From Mesorhizobium sp. CAU 1732 (GTDB lineage: Bacteria; Pseudomonadota; Alphaproteobacteria; Rhizobiales; Rhizobiaceae), in assembly GCF_039888675.1 (NCBI RefSeq), contig NZ_JBDQQR010000001.1, positions 868,001-932,000 on the forward strand: 64,000 nucleotides of DNA. Reading direction: 5' to 3'. Under the pieces are notes generated by a model. It was given only the letters and a program-made list of their open reading frames with translations, was not told where the DNA came from and did no database searches. Shown here piece by piece: positions 1-7,970 of this stretch. A program made the translations under genes and the position numbers. Every line of letters starts with the position of its first letter. The first letter of the stretch is position 1.

Positions 1-2
1 AA

Positions 3-341
3 GCGCTGTGGCACGAACTGCGGGGACGACGGTTGAACGGCTACAAGTTCGTACGTCAGCACCCCATCGGGTTCTATTTTGCGGATTTTGCCTGCAGGGA
101 AGCCAATCTGGTTGTGGAAGTCGATGGCAGCCAACATATCGGTAGCGGAACCGATCGATATCGGGATGAGACGATGAACAGAAATGGCTGGTCGGTTTTG
201 AGATTCTGGCATGCGGATGTTCTGCGGGACCGTCGAGGGATTCTGGAGATGATCGTGGCTGCGGTCGATGGGCGTCTGTCCGACAAGTCGATTTCCGTCG
301 AGGCAAAGTTCCTGCCGGCTTTCAAGAGCATCGAGCGATGA
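3..341 (+). CDS. DUF559 endonuclease-like protein (5' end missing)
   Basis: The reading frame is already open at the window edge (translating to ALWHELRGRRLNGYKFVRQH before the first possible start), so this is the C-terminal part of a gene that begins upstream; the TTG at 33 is internal. The visible part has the DUF559 signature: a conserved RxxQxPIGxYxxDFxC stretch, then VVEVDGSQH and a VLRFWxxDVL segment. This is the PD-(D/E)xK-like fold related to very-short-patch-repair endonucleases. The acidic residues of VEVDG are the likely catalytic or metal ligands. The family is common in rhizobia as a stand-alone protein of about 110-130 residues; its cellular role is not established. Confidence 0.85.
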   Translation, partial: ALWHELRGRRLNGYKFVRQHPIGFYFADFACREANLVVEVDGSQHIGSGTDRYRDETMNRNGWSVLRFWHADVLRDRRGILEMIVAAVDGRLSDKSISVEAKFLPAFKSIER

Positions 342-360
342 ACAGGAATGTTTGCGCCGC

Positions 361-410
361 CCCTCATCCGCCCTTCGGGCGCCTTCTCCCCGTGAACGGG
401 GAGAAGGAAG
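361..410. repeat. Rhizobial palindromic intergenic element (RIME-like)
   Basis: This 50-bp stretch holds two back-to-back hairpins: CGCCCTTCGGGCG, then CTTCTCCCC and GGGGAGAAG around a GTGAA loop. The sequence type recurs in intergenic regions of Mesorhizobium and relatives (from general knowledge). The right arm supplies the GGAGAAGGAAGG ribosome-binding site of the next gene, so the element is part of that gene's translation start region. Confidence 0.75.
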
Positions 411-411
411 G

Positions 412-1698
412 TTGAACCTCCTGCGCGACAACGATCTGATCTACGGGCGTCTTCTCACGATCGAGGAGCCGCATCTGATCGAGCGCTACAACAAGGCGCT
501 GGCGGCGTTCGGGTTGAAGCCGACGGCGCGCGCATCGTTCGAGATCGACCGCTCCGGTTATTCGCCGCAGGTGGCCGAGGATTTGGGCGACGTGAATTAT
601 CTCGATCCCAACCAGATCAACCGCCGCTTCATCATCCTCACGCCGCAGCAGATCGACCTGCCGGTGGTCCACACGGCGTTCTCGAACACGTCACAGCTTC
701 TCTTCGAGTTCATGACCAGCAACCAGCGCGTGATCAACGCGCTGACCATCAAGGACGTGATCTACGGCGAGATCGAGGATTCGGTCGCCAAGGTTGAGGA
801 CATCGAGGATCTGCTGTCGATCAACCAGGTCGAGTTCAAGGTTCTCTCGGCCGAGGACGTGACAGGCAAGGCGACGCAACTTGCGACGTTGGTCGACAGG
901 CTCAAGCAGGAGCCCGACGCCTGGCGCGACACCGCGATGCTGGAAGAGATGGTCGATTTGGCCAAGGTCACCGGCGACATTCGCGAAAACGCGCTCGTGC
1001 CCGACCACGTCATCTTCCGGCACAACGCTTACTGGACCAGCCATTTCGGCGGGCTCTACGTCTTCGTCGATCCGGGCATGACGACGGTGATCAGCGATCC
1101 CTCCGCGCCGGGCTTCAGGCGGTCGCGTCCGTGGCAGGTGAGCTACCTGTCGCTGCACGATGCCGACAAGGTCTTCGAGTTCCTGCTGTCGACTGGCCGG
1201 ATCGAGCTGCCGCGCGCCTCGTGGATCGAAAAATCCGGCTATCTCGAACACCGCGCCGACATGCTGGTGCGCTCGCTGATCCACCAGTCCGATCCCAAGC
1301 GCGACCTCGGCAAGGCCGACCGCGTGTGGCTGCAGACGTGGATCCACAGCAATGCGAGCCTGATCAACAGCGACGGGACGTTTCCTTTCCTCAACGCGGC
1401 GAAGCGCGAAATCTCGCAGCTCGGGCAGTTGAAGATCGAGGACGTGCCGCCGCGCCAGCGTTTCCTGGTCGTTCGCGCCAGGCCGGACCACCCGGATGCA
1501 TGGCTGACGAACAGCCTGATCTCCGATTTCGTGCCGTTCGATTTCATGTCGCGATACGTCTTCAACAAGCCGGCGTTCTATCGCGACTATGAGGACTTCA
1601 ACGAAGTCTGGCGCGCGCACGTTGTGGCGACGCTGAAAGATACGTATTTGAAGGACAAGGCGGGGTTCCGCCAGCGCCTGTACGGCCTTACCGATTGA
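412..1698 (+). CDS. DUF6638 family protein
   Basis: A 428-residue protein of unknown function that I recognise as the DUF6638 family, found in Hyphomicrobiales usually directly before a DUF2333 gene, as here. The TTG at 412 is the preferred start: it follows GGAGAAGGAAGG closely and gives the family-typical N-terminus LNLLRDNDLIYGRLLTI. A longer frame back to 268 would run through the preceding gene and the palindromic repeat. No signal peptide or membrane segment is evident; the protein looks soluble and acidic. The stop lies 11 bases before the DUF2333 start, suggesting co-transcription and a joint, still unknown role. Confidence 0.85.
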   Translation: MNLLRDNDLIYGRLLTIEEPHLIERYNKALAAFGLKPTARASFEIDRSGYSPQVAEDLGDVNYLDPNQINRRFIILTPQQIDLPVVHTAFSNTSQLLFEFMTSNQRVINALTIKDVIYGEIEDSVAKVEDIEDLLSINQVEFKVLSAEDVTGKATQLATLVDRLKQEPDAWRDTAMLEEMVDLAKVTGDIRENALVPDHVIFRHNAYWTSHFGGLYVFVDPGMTTVISDPSAPGFRRSRPWQVSYLSLHDADKVFEFLLSTGRIELPRASWIEKSGYLEHRADMLVRSLIHQSDPKRDLGKADRVWLQTWIHSNASLINSDGTFPFLNAAKREISQLGQLKIEDVPPRQRFLVVRARPDHPDAWLTNSLISDFVPFDFMSRYVFNKPAFYRDYEDFNEVWRAHVVATLKDTYLKDKAGFRQRLYGLTD

Positions 1699-1709
1699 GG
1701 GTGTAAGCC

Positions 1710-2840
1710 ATGTTCGATCCGATCGTCAGTTTCTTCACCCGCGTGTTTCAGGCCATCGGCCGGGGCATCGGGATGCTCGTGGCCTGGATCGTCTGGCCGT
1801 TCGTGGCTGCAAGCCAGTGGTATGCGCGGCGCGGCTGGATCATCAAGGGGCCGATCGGCATCGGGTTGATCCTGCTGATCGCTTTGTACGGCTACTTCAT
1901 CTGGAATACGCAGCGCTGGACGAATTTCGACACGGCCTATGCGGAGAAGTACGACTTCACCGCCGCACCCGCGGGCGGAGCCAACCCGCAGACCGAGACG
2001 ACGGACCCGGTCGAAGGCGAGGTCAAGACCTGCACGCGCTCCGCGATCGTGGACGTGACGGCCGACCTGATCGACTTCAACGTCAACCAGAACGGCTGGA
2101 TCTCGTCGATGATCCTGTACAAGCTCGGCCTCTTCGGCATGGACTGGGACCATACGCCCTGGCTCGACAACAAGGCGTCGTTCCAGCGCGGCATCAACCA
2201 GGCTATCCGCCGCACTTCGATCGAACTGGTCGACACGCTCGGACGCGTTCGCGGCACGAGCCAGATCGACCAGAATTTGCAGGATGCGCGCGGTTCGATC
2301 GCGTTCGACGAGGAGACCTGGTATTTCGGCCTCAACCCGTTCGGCCCCAAGACGCCGACGCCGAGCTTCTACCGTTCGGCTGAGCGCAGCCTGCGCGCCT
2401 TCAACGATCGCATGCAGAACTGCCAGGTCGTGTTCAATGCGCGCGCCGACAATCTGATGCAGTTCGTGGACCGTATCGCCGGCGACATCGGATCGACCTC
2501 GGACCTGATCCAGGAGCGGTCGCAGAACCACAATGGCGGGTGGTTCGACACCCGCGCCGACGACCGGTTCTGGTTCGCCTACGGCCAGCTCTACGGCTAT
2601 TACGGCATCCTGACCGCGGCACGGCACGACTTCCAGCAGGTCATCACCTCGCGTGAGCTCGGGCCGCTGTGGCAGGCCGTCGAGGAGCAGATGCGGGCGG
2701 CACTCAACATCCAGCCCTTCATCATCTCGAACGGCCGGGAGGACGGCTGGATCATGCCCACCCACCTGACGACGATGGGCTTCTACGTTCTGCGCGTGCG
2801 GTCCAATCTCGTGGAACTGCGTCAGGTGCTGGATCGGTAG
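1710..2840 (+). CDS. DUF2333 family membrane-anchored protein
   Basis: A 376-residue protein matching DUF2333 in length and layout. After a short basic and aromatic N-terminus there is one strong hydrophobic segment (about residues 48-66, GPIGIGLILLIALYGYFIW), followed by a large soluble domain rich in Trp, Asn and Asp that is predicted to lie in the periplasm. Within the soluble part, the WISSMILYKLGLFGMDWDHT and NKASFQRGINQAIRRTSIEL regions are conserved in the family as I know it. It follows the DUF6638 gene by 11 bases and is probably co-transcribed with it. No enzymatic function is known. Confidence 0.85.
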   Translation: MFDPIVSFFTRVFQAIGRGIGMLVAWIVWPFVAASQWYARRGWIIKGPIGIGLILLIALYGYFIWNTQRWTNFDTAYAEKYDFTAAPAGGANPQTETTDPVEGEVKTCTRSAIVDVTADLIDFNVNQNGWISSMILYKLGLFGMDWDHTPWLDNKASFQRGINQAIRRTSIELVDTLGRVRGTSQIDQNLQDARGSIAFDEETWYFGLNPFGPKTPTPSFYRSAERSLRAFNDRMQNCQVVFNARADNLMQFVDRIAGDIGSTSDLIQERSQNHNGGWFDTRADDRFWFAYGQLYGYYGILTAARHDFQQVITSRELGPLWQAVEEQMRAALNIQPFIISNGREDGWIMPTHLTTMGFYVLRVRSNLVELRQVLDR

Positions 2841-2854
2841 GAGTAGGTGAGGGC

Positions 2855-3000
2855 AGTAGGGGAGTAGGGCAGTAGGGGCGAAGGCGATGGTCGTCGAGAA
2901 AACGCTTTGATGCCGCCGCCCGGCCAGAAACTGTTTCCCCTACTCCCCTACTCCCCTACTCCCCTACTCCCCTACTCCCCTACTCCCCTACTCCCCTGCC
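2855..3000. repeat. 8-bp tandem repeat with inverted partner (G-quadruplex candidate)
   Basis: From 2937 to 2992 the octamer CCCCTACT occurs seven times head to tail, followed by CCCCTGCC. The complementary unit AGTAGGGG occurs three times, once imperfectly, at 2855-2878, so the two blocks could pair into a long hairpin with a loop of about 60 bases. On the minus strand the block reads as runs of four G separated by AGTA, a textbook G-quadruplex pattern. It fills most of the 287-base gap between DUF2333 and fhs. The remaining leader (3001-3127) has a GGCGGC/GCCGCC inverted repeat but no riboswitch I can recognise. Confidence 0.8.
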
Positions 3001-3127
3001 GCTGTCGCATTTCGCGCATTGGGCGGCTGTTTTGAGACGGCGTGAAAGGGTGCGGACGGTTTCTATGCCCCTCGACCTGAACGCCGCCAAAGGCGTCGCG
3101 TTTTAGCCAACCGGGGGAGAAGCCGTC

Positions 3128-4807
3128 ATGGCCGAAGTGAAGTCCGACATCGCGATCGCGCGCGCCGCAACGAAGAAGCCGATCATGGAGATCGGTGGGA
3201 AACTGGGCATTCCTTCCGAGCATCTGCTGCCCTACGGCCACGACAAGGCGAAGATTTCGGCCGAGTTCATCAAGTCCGTGAAGGGCAACAAGGACGGCAA
3301 GCTGATCCTCGTCACCGCGATCAACCCGACGCCGGCGGGCGAAGGCAAGACGACCACGACGGTGGGTCTCGGTGACGGCTTGAACAGCATCGGCAAGAAG
3401 GCCGTGGTCTGCATTCGCGAAGCCTCGCTTGGACCCAATTTCGGCATCAAGGGCGGCGCGGCGGGCGGCGGCTATGCGCAGGTCGTGCCGATGGAGGACA
3501 TGAACCTCCATTTCACCGGAGACTTCCATGCCATCACGACGGCGCACAACTTGCTTTCGGCGCTGATCGACAACCACATCTACTGGGGCAACGAACTCGG
3601 CATCGACATCCGCCGCGTCGCCTGGCGCCGCGTGATGGACATGAACGACCGCGCGCTGCGCGAGATCGTCTGCTCGCTCGGCGGCGTCGCCAACGGGTTC
3701 CCGCGCGAGGCCGGCTTCGACATCACGGTGGCGTCCGAGGTCATGGCGATCCTGTGTCTCGCCACGGATCTGAAGGACCTTGAAAAGCGCCTCGGCGACA
3801 TCATCGTCGGCTATCGCCGCGACAAGACGCCAGTTTTCGCCCGCGACCTCAAGGCCGACGGCGCGATGGCGGTTTTGCTGAAGGATGCCGTGCAGCCGAA
3901 CCTGGTGCAGACGCTGGAGAACAACCCGGCCTTCGTCCATGGCGGCCCCTTCGCCAACATCGCGCATGGCTGCAACTCGGTCGTCGCGACGACGACCGCG
4001 CTCAAGCTGGCCGACTACGTCGTGACGGAAGCGGGTTTCGGCGCCGATCTCGGCGCGGAAAAGTTCTTCGACATCAAGTGCCGCAAGGCCGGGCTGAAGC
4101 CGGCGGCAGCCGTCATCGTCGCGACCGTGCGGGCACTGAAGATGAACGGCGGCGTGAAGAAGGACGACCTCGGCAAGGAAGACGTGGCGGCAGTGAAGAA
4201 GGGCTGCGCCAATCTTGGCCGCCACATCGAGAACGTGAAGCAGTTCGGCGTGCCGGCGGTGGTGGCGATCAATTATTTCCACTCCGACACGGATGCGGAA
4301 ATCGAAGCGGTCAAGGCGTTCGTCGCGTCGATGGGCGAAGAGGCGATCCTGTGCAAGCACTGGGCCAAGGGCTCGGAGGGAATTCAGGACCTTGCGCACA
4401 AGGTGGTTCAGCTCGCCGAAAGCGGCGCGTCGCAGTTCTCGCCGCTCTATCCCGACGACATGCCGCTCTTCGACAAGATCAACACGATCGTGAAGCGCAT
4501 CTATCGCGGTTCGGAGGCCATCGCCGACAAGTCGGTGCGCGACCAGCTCCATCAGTGGGAACAACAGGGCTACGGCAATCTCCCGGTCTGCATGGCCAAG
4601 ACGCAGTACTCGTTCTCGACCGATCCGACCCTGCGCGGCGCTCCGGTGGACCATGTCGTTCCGGTGCGCGAGGTGCGCCTGTCGGCCGGCGCCGGCTTCG
4701 TCGTCGCGATCTGCGGTGAGATCATGACGATGCCGGGCCTGCCCAAGGCGCCGTCATCCGAAAAGATCTTCCTCAACGATCAGGGCCAGATCGAAGGACT
4801 GTTCTGA
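3128..4807 (+). CDS. fhs: Formate-tetrahydrofolate ligase
   Basis: This 559-residue protein has the full length of formate-tetrahydrofolate ligase, the cytoplasmic enzyme that makes 10-formyl-THF from formate, ATP and THF. The N-terminal P-loop region is clear ([14 protein letters not shown], about residues 69-82), followed by the family sequences [35 protein letters not shown] and [20 protein letters not shown]. The C-terminal half carries [13 protein letters not shown] and [13 protein letters not shown], both typical. The start ATG follows a GGGGGAGAAGCC ribosome-binding site. It stands alone in its orientation, so it is probably monocistronic. It supplies one-carbon units for purines and serine/glycine interconversion. 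Confidence 0.98.
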   Translation: MAEVKSDIAIARAATKKPIMEIGGKLGIPSEHLLPYGHDKAKISAEFIKSVKGNKDGKLILVTAINPTPAGEGKTTTTVGLGDGLNSIGKKAVVCIREASLGPNFGIKGGAAGGGYAQVVPMEDMNLHFTGDFHAITTAHNLLSALIDNHIYWGNELGIDIRRVAWRRVMDMNDRALREIVCSLGGVANGFPREAGFDITVASEVMAILCLATDLKDLEKRLGDIIVGYRRDKTPVFARDLKADGAMAVLLKDAVQPNLVQTLENNPAFVHGGPFANIAHGCNSVVATTTALKLADYVVTEAGFGADLGAEKFFDIKCRKAGLKPAAAVIVATVRALKMNGGVKKDDLGKEDVAAVKKGCANLGRHIENVKQFGVPAVVAINYFHSDTDAEIEAVKAFVASMGEEAILCKHWAKGSEGIQDLAHKVVQLAESGASQFSPLYPDDMPLFDKINTIVKRIYRGSEAIADKSVRDQLHQWEQQGYGNLPVCMAKTQYSFSTDPTLRGAPVDHVVPVREVRLSAGAGFVVAICGEIMTMPGLPKAPSSEKIFLNDQGQIEGLF

Positions 4808-4820
4808 GGCCAAGGAACAA

Positions 4821-4846
4821 GGGGCGCGCGTCAGTCACCGCGCCCC
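4821..4846. terminator. GC-rich hairpin between convergent fhs and DUF1127 genes
   Basis: GGGGCGCG and CGCGCCCC flank a 10-base loop directly after the fhs stop codon. There is no clear T-run on either side, so termination would rely on the 8-bp all-GC stem. The hairpin overlaps the last codons of the DUF1127 gene on the other strand. Confidence 0.5.
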
Positions 4847-5082
4847 CGCACGCTCGCCCAAAGCGCGATGTGCATCAGGCGGGCTTCGCGTCGCAGCCGC
4901 TCCGCCTCGTCGCGCGTCATGCCTGCATCCTCCAGAAGCCTGTCGTCCGGCTTTGCGATCAGGCTGTCCAGGGCATGGCGCTGTTGCCTCGTCGCGCGCC
5001 ACTGGCGCCATGCCCGGCGCAGCCGCGACAGCAGCGAAATCTTGTCCCTTTGCAACCGTTGATGCATGTCATCGTCCCGCAT
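4831..5082 (-). CDS. DUF1127 domain protein
   Basis: A small basic protein (83 residues from this start) with the DUF1127 (YjiS-like) pattern at residues 14-55: an Arg/Trp-rich helix (LRRAWRQWRATRQQRHALDS) followed by LIAKPDDRLLEDAGMTRDEA. In alphaproteobacteria such proteins are abundant, and some contribute to RNA-related regulation of phosphate and carbon metabolism. The start is uncertain: ATGs at 5082, 5067 and 5148 are in frame and none has a strong Shine-Dalgarno sequence; 5082 gives a family-typical length. It is divergent from the LysR gene at 5173 and shares its regulatory region, which suggests it may be that regulator's target. Confidence 0.75.
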   Translation of the reverse strand: MRDDDMHQRLQRDKISLLSRLRRAWRQWRATRQQRHALDSLIAKPDDRLLEDAGMTRDEAERLRREARLMHIALWASVRGRGD

Positions 5083-5110
5083 GGCTGATACGGGCAATTC
5101 TCCAACACCT

Positions 5111-5139
5111 TTGACATTCGACAAGCGAATATCCAATAT
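5111..5139 (+). promoter_or_regulatory. Promoter with embedded LysR-type palindrome
   Basis: TTGACA (5111-5116) is followed after 17 bases by CAATAT (5134-5139), a possible promoter for the LysR gene. In the spacer lies ATTCG-ACAAG-CGAAT (5116-5130), a perfect 5-bp inverted repeat that fits the T-N11-A pattern of LysR boxes. A regulator bound here would block its own promoter and could control the divergent DUF1127 gene. Confidence 0.55.
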
Positions 5140-5172
5140 GGCTGTCATCAGGTCTTGTGATGACGAGGCGCC

Positions 5173-6051
5173 ATGTACAATCCGATCGACAGCGATCTGC
5201 TCCGCACCTTTCTCGCGGTCGCAAAGACAGGCAACTTCACGCAGGCGGCGGCGATGGTCGGACGAACGCAATCCGCCATCAGCATGCAGATCGGACGGCT
5301 TGAAGACCGGCTCGAAGAGAAGCTGTTCGAGCGGGGTTCGCGTGGCGTGTCACTGACCGCGCATGGCGAGCATCTTCTCCCCTATGCGCGCCGCATCGTC
5401 GATCTCCTGGAGGAGACGGATTCGATGATGCGGTCGAAGCCGCTGGACGGCCCTGTTCGCATCGGCATTCCCGAAGAGTACGGCGAGACGGTGATACCGC
5501 ACGCATTGTCGGTGTTTTCCGAGCGGCATCCGGCGGTCGAGGTGACCGTGAAATGCGGATACTCCTTCATGCAGATAGAGGCGCTGGGCAAGGATCAGCT
5601 CGACCTGGCGGTGATCTTCGATTCGGATGACTCGAATGCCGGCGACGTTCTGTGCATCGATCCGACCGTCTGGGTCACCTCCGTGCTGCACAAGCGGCAT
5701 GAAGAGACGCCCGTGCCGATCGCTGTCTATGACGGCGACAAATCCAACTGGTGCCACGACTTCGCCATTCGCTCGCTGGAGCAGCATGGCGTGCGCTATC
5801 GCGTGGCGTTCTCCAGCCATTCGAGCGGCGGGCTGAAGATGGCGGCGGCTTCGGGGCTGTGCGTCGCGGCCTTGTCGCGAAGCACGATTCCGGTGGGATG
5901 CCGGGAACTGACGCTCGGCGATGGTTTTCCGCCCGTCGATTCCTCGCGCGTGGTCCTGCGGCGAAATCCGCGTCGTTCCAGCCCGGCGATCGAGGGGTTG
6001 GTGGAGACGATCCGCGAAGCCTTCATGCCGTTGCGCGGCGAGGCGGGTTGA
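5173..6051 (+). CDS. LysR family transcriptional regulator
   Basis: A 292-residue LysR-type regulator. The N-terminal winged helix-turn-helix (residues 1-65: LLRTFLAVAKTGNFTQAAAM, then RTQSAISMQIGRLEDRL) is followed by a LysR substrate-binding domain to the end. It resembles the LrhA/HexA-like group, in which the first helix is preceded by a short polar arm, but the effector cannot be read from sequence. It is divergent from the DUF1127 gene, with a LysR box inside its own putative promoter, pointing to autoregulation and possibly control of the neighbour. Confidence 0.93.
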   Translation: MYNPIDSDLLRTFLAVAKTGNFTQAAAMVGRTQSAISMQIGRLEDRLEEKLFERGSRGVSLTAHGEHLLPYARRIVDLLEETDSMMRSKPLDGPVRIGIPEEYGETVIPHALSVFSERHPAVEVTVKCGYSFMQIEALGKDQLDLAVIFDSDDSNAGDVLCIDPTVWVTSVLHKRHEETPVPIAVYDGDKSNWCHDFAIRSLEQHGVRYRVAFSSHSSGGLKMAAASGLCVAALSRSTIPVGCRELTLGDGFPPVDSSRVVLRRNPRRSSPAIEGLVETIREAFMPLRGEAG

Positions 6052-6126
6052 ACGGTCGCCAATGATGGAACTCTCCGCGTCCGCGTTGCGTTCGCAAATT
6101 GACGTAAACGACTATGGAGATGAGAC

Positions 6127-6444
6127 ATGTCTACAAGCCGCAAGAACGAAGAACGCCTGCTCGACAGCGGCGAAGGCGAACTGGTCGCAAGGACCAGGCA
6201 GCCGGCGCTCGGCGCGCTTTCAGACAAGGATGTCTCCGACATTGCCAAGCGGCTGCGCGAACGCCGTGATCGTGCGCGCGATATCGCACATAAGCAGCGC
6301 CGTAGCGTGCGCGGGAAAGGCGGCGGCCAGGTGAAATTCGACCAGGCCGACGCAGGCAACCGCCAGAAGATGGGCGTGCTCGCCGAAGCGCTGTCGCGCG
6401 TGAACAAGGAACGCACGCGCCGCGGCGCGCCTGACCAAGGCTGA
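6127..6444 (+). CDS. Small basic hypothetical protein
   Basis: A 105-residue protein rich in Arg, Lys and Asp/Glu with no hydrophobic segment. The middle (about residues 30-62, LSDKDVSDIAKRLRERRDRA) is predicted to be a long charged helix, and the C-terminus has a second helix (KMGVLAEALSRVNKERTRR). I have seen similar small proteins in rhizobia but know no function for them. Its charge pattern would suit nucleic-acid or ribosome association, which is only a guess. The ATG follows GGAGATGAGAC. It is followed at a 127-base distance by the PAP2 phosphatase gene, which has its own ribosome-binding site. Confidence 0.7.
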   Translation: MSTSRKNEERLLDSGEGELVARTRQPALGALSDKDVSDIAKRLRERRDRARDIAHKQRRSVRGKGGGQVKFDQADAGNRQKMGVLAEALSRVNKERTRRGAPDQG

Positions 6445-6571
6445 TCCTCGCCTCCGGCATCAATGCCAGTCGACGCAAGGACCATGCATGCCCCCGAGAT
6501 GCCCGCGACGAAAACGACGCGAACCTATAGGCTGATCGCGCGTTTCAACCGCACGCAATCTCGAGGGGCAC

Positions 6572-7291
6572 ATGGCACATAATCTCACCAACCTCGTCAA
6601 AGGCATGCGCGACGTCAGGTTCGCATCCACGCCTCTGCTTATGGTGGGCCTGTTCGCGGCCGGTCTCTACGGCTTCCTGGCGATAGCCGACGAGGTCAGC
6701 GAGAACGAGATCGCCGCGATCGACAGCCATCTGCTTCTGATGCTTCGCACGCCCGGCGACGTGTCCCGCCCGCTGGGGCCCCCATGGCTGCAGGAGACGA
6801 TGACCGAGATCACGTCGTTGGGCGGGTATCCGGTGCTCGTGATCCTCGTGGGCGTGGTCGTGGGCTTTCTGCTGGTGTCGAAGAAATTCGGCCCCGCGCT
6901 TTTCACATGCCTCTCGATCGTGACCGGAACGGCGCTCGGGCATGTTCTCAAGCTGATATACGACCGCCCGAGGCCGGATATCGTGGATCATCTGGTCACC
7001 ACCCACACGGCAAGCTTCCCGAGCGGCCATGCCACGATGAGCGCGGTCGTGTATCTCACGCTTGCCAGCCTGATCGTGCGGCTCGTGGAGGACACGGTCG
7101 TGCGGGTCTATGTGATCAGCATCGCCGTGCTGCTGACGGTCGCGATCGGCATCAGCCGCATCTATCTGGGCGTCCATTGGCCGAGCGACGTCGCCGCCGG
7201 CTGGGCTCTCGGCGTCGCCTGGGCGAGCCTGTCGTCGCTGGTCGTGACGGGTTTGCGGTTCTATCGGCATCGAGACGAGGCTTCGTCATGA
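6572..7291 (+). CDS. PAP2 family membrane phosphatase
   Basis: A 239-residue integral membrane protein with all three PAP2 (type 2 phosphatidic acid phosphatase) motifs: KLIYDRPRP (KxxxxxxRP), SFPSGHATMS (PSGH) and SRIYLGVHWPSD (SRxxxxxHxxxD). The two His and the Arg residues form the vanadium-haloperoxidase-like active site that removes phosphate from lipid substrates at the periplasmic face. Several hydrophobic segments flank the motifs. The substrate could be phosphatidic acid, undecaprenyl diphosphate or phosphatidylglycerol phosphate; sequence alone does not decide. The ATG follows GAGGGGCAC. Confidence 0.9.
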   Translation: MAHNLTNLVKGMRDVRFASTPLLMVGLFAAGLYGFLAIADEVSENEIAAIDSHLLLMLRTPGDVSRPLGPPWLQETMTEITSLGGYPVLVILVGVVVGFLLVSKKFGPALFTCLSIVTGTALGHVLKLIYDRPRPDIVDHLVTTHTASFPSGHATMSAVVYLTLASLIVRLVEDTVVRVYVISIAVLLTVAIGISRIYLGVHWPSDVAAGWALGVAWASLSSLVVTGLRFYRHRDEASS

Positions 7292-7321
7292 GAACCTGCC
7301 AAAGTCGCTGAAATGGCGGCG

Positions 7322-7342
7322 GGCTGCCGGCTTCGGGCAGCC
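7322..7342 (+). terminator. Candidate terminator hairpin after the PAP2 gene
   Basis: GGCTGCC and GGCAGCC form a 7-bp GC stem 30 bases past the PAP2 stop, without a T-run. A second, imperfect inverted repeat follows at 7384-7419 (GCCGA...CCCGC / GCGGG...TCGGC). The 200-base gap to 7491 holds nothing else I can identify. Confidence 0.35.
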
Positions 7343-7491
7343 GTGAGCGGAAAACGAAGTAGGCCCCACCTCAAAACGACTTAGCCGACAACCATATCCC
7401 GCGCTGGCGGGTTATCGGCCCATGGATTAAGATTCCCGACAGGCGCAAGCAGCGCTTGGTTCGTTTGTGACCGTTCGCTCCGGAGGGAAAA

Positions 7492-7869
7492 ATGCGCGGC
7501 GTTGCCTTGTGGTTCTTTGCGTCGGCAATTGTCTATGTGATGGCCGGCATGATGTTCGGTATCTGGATGGCTGCCAGCCACGATCACGGTCTCGCGCCGG
7601 CTCATGGCCATCTGAACCTGATCGGCTGGGTGACGATGGCGCTCTTCGGCATCTACTATCACCTTGTGCCGAGCGCGGCGGAAAGCAGGCTCGCAACGCT
7701 GCACTTCGCCATCGCGACGCTTGGCGTCTGGCTCATCGTGCCGGGCATCACGCTCGCCATACGTGGAACGACTGAAATTCTGGCGATTCTCGGCGCATTC
7801 ACCACGCTCACATCGATGGTGCTGTTTCTCGTCATCGTGCTGCGCAACCAGCGTCCCGCGCTTGCCTGA
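7492..7869 (+). CDS. Small heme-copper-oxidase-like membrane protein
   Basis: A 125-residue protein with about four hydrophobic segments (roughly residues 5-28, 40-60, 68-88 and 93-117). The stretch after the first segment is His-rich (H30, H32, H38, H40), and the second segment reads HGHLNLIGWVTMALFGIYYH. That pattern resembles the heme-ligand helix region of cytochrome oxidase subunit I and NorB-like proteins (AHxHxxxxGW). At 125 residues it could be only a fragment or a distant stand-alone relative; it cannot hold the full metal centre. No oxidase partner genes are nearby. Function unknown; heme or copper binding is inference. The ATG follows CGGAGGGAAAA. Confidence 0.75.
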   Translation: MRGVALWFFASAIVYVMAGMMFGIWMAASHDHGLAPAHGHLNLIGWVTMALFGIYYHLVPSAAESRLATLHFAIATLGVWLIVPGITLAIRGTTEILAILGAFTTLTSMVLFLVIVLRNQRPALA

Positions 7870-7888
7870 GGGCTCCGCAGGAATCCGC

Positions 7889-7923
7889 TTGCCGCATGCG
7901 GGTTTCGCAGCTATGGAATCCGC
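7889..7923 (+). promoter_or_regulatory. trpL-trpE(G) promoter, leaderless start
   Basis: TTGCCG (7889-7894), a 17-base spacer and TATGGA (7912-7917) form a good sigma-70 promoter. The start site expected seven bases after the -10 box is 7924, exactly the A of the trpL ATG, and no Shine-Dalgarno sequence precedes that ATG. A leaderless trpL transcript has been described for Sinorhizobium meliloti. Confidence 0.7.
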
Positions 7924-7968
7924 ATGACCATGCGTTCGATCAAGACCCTTTGGTGGTGGGCTCGCTGA
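7924..7968 (+). CDS. trpL: trp leader peptide with three consecutive Trp codons
   Basis: A 14-residue peptide, MTMRSIKTLWWWAR, encoded directly after the trp promoter. Three tandem TGG codons near the end and the closing WWWAR match the rhizobial TrpL peptide. Ribosome stalling at these codons when tryptophan is scarce favours the antiterminator and allows trpE(G) transcription. In S. meliloti the released peptide and the attenuated RNA also act in trans; whether that holds here is inference from homology. Confidence 0.92.
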   Translation: MTMRSIKTLWWWAR

Positions 7969-7970
7969 CA

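Noticed and set aside
33..341. Complete DUF559 gene starting at TTG 33
   Set aside because: The frame continues upstream of 33 with family-like residues (LWHELRGRRLNG), so the gene is cut by the window edge.
268..411. Upstream extension of the DUF6638 gene
   Set aside because: The extension overlaps the end of the DUF559 gene and translates the palindromic repeat; the TTG at 412 has a strong ribosome-binding site.
2937..3000. CRISPR-like array
   Set aside because: The 8-bp units are head to tail with no spacers, and no cas genes are present; it is a simple tandem repeat.
3001..3127. Possible THF or ZTP riboswitch before fhs
   Set aside because: A one-carbon gene makes this plausible, but I could not find the conserved core of either class; only a generic GGCGGC/GCCGCC inverted repeat is visible.
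2972..4654. 560-codon open frame antisense to fhs
   Set aside because: Mirror frame of a high-GC gene; Arg/His-rich composition without domain motifs, while the + strand encodes a full, recognisable fhs.
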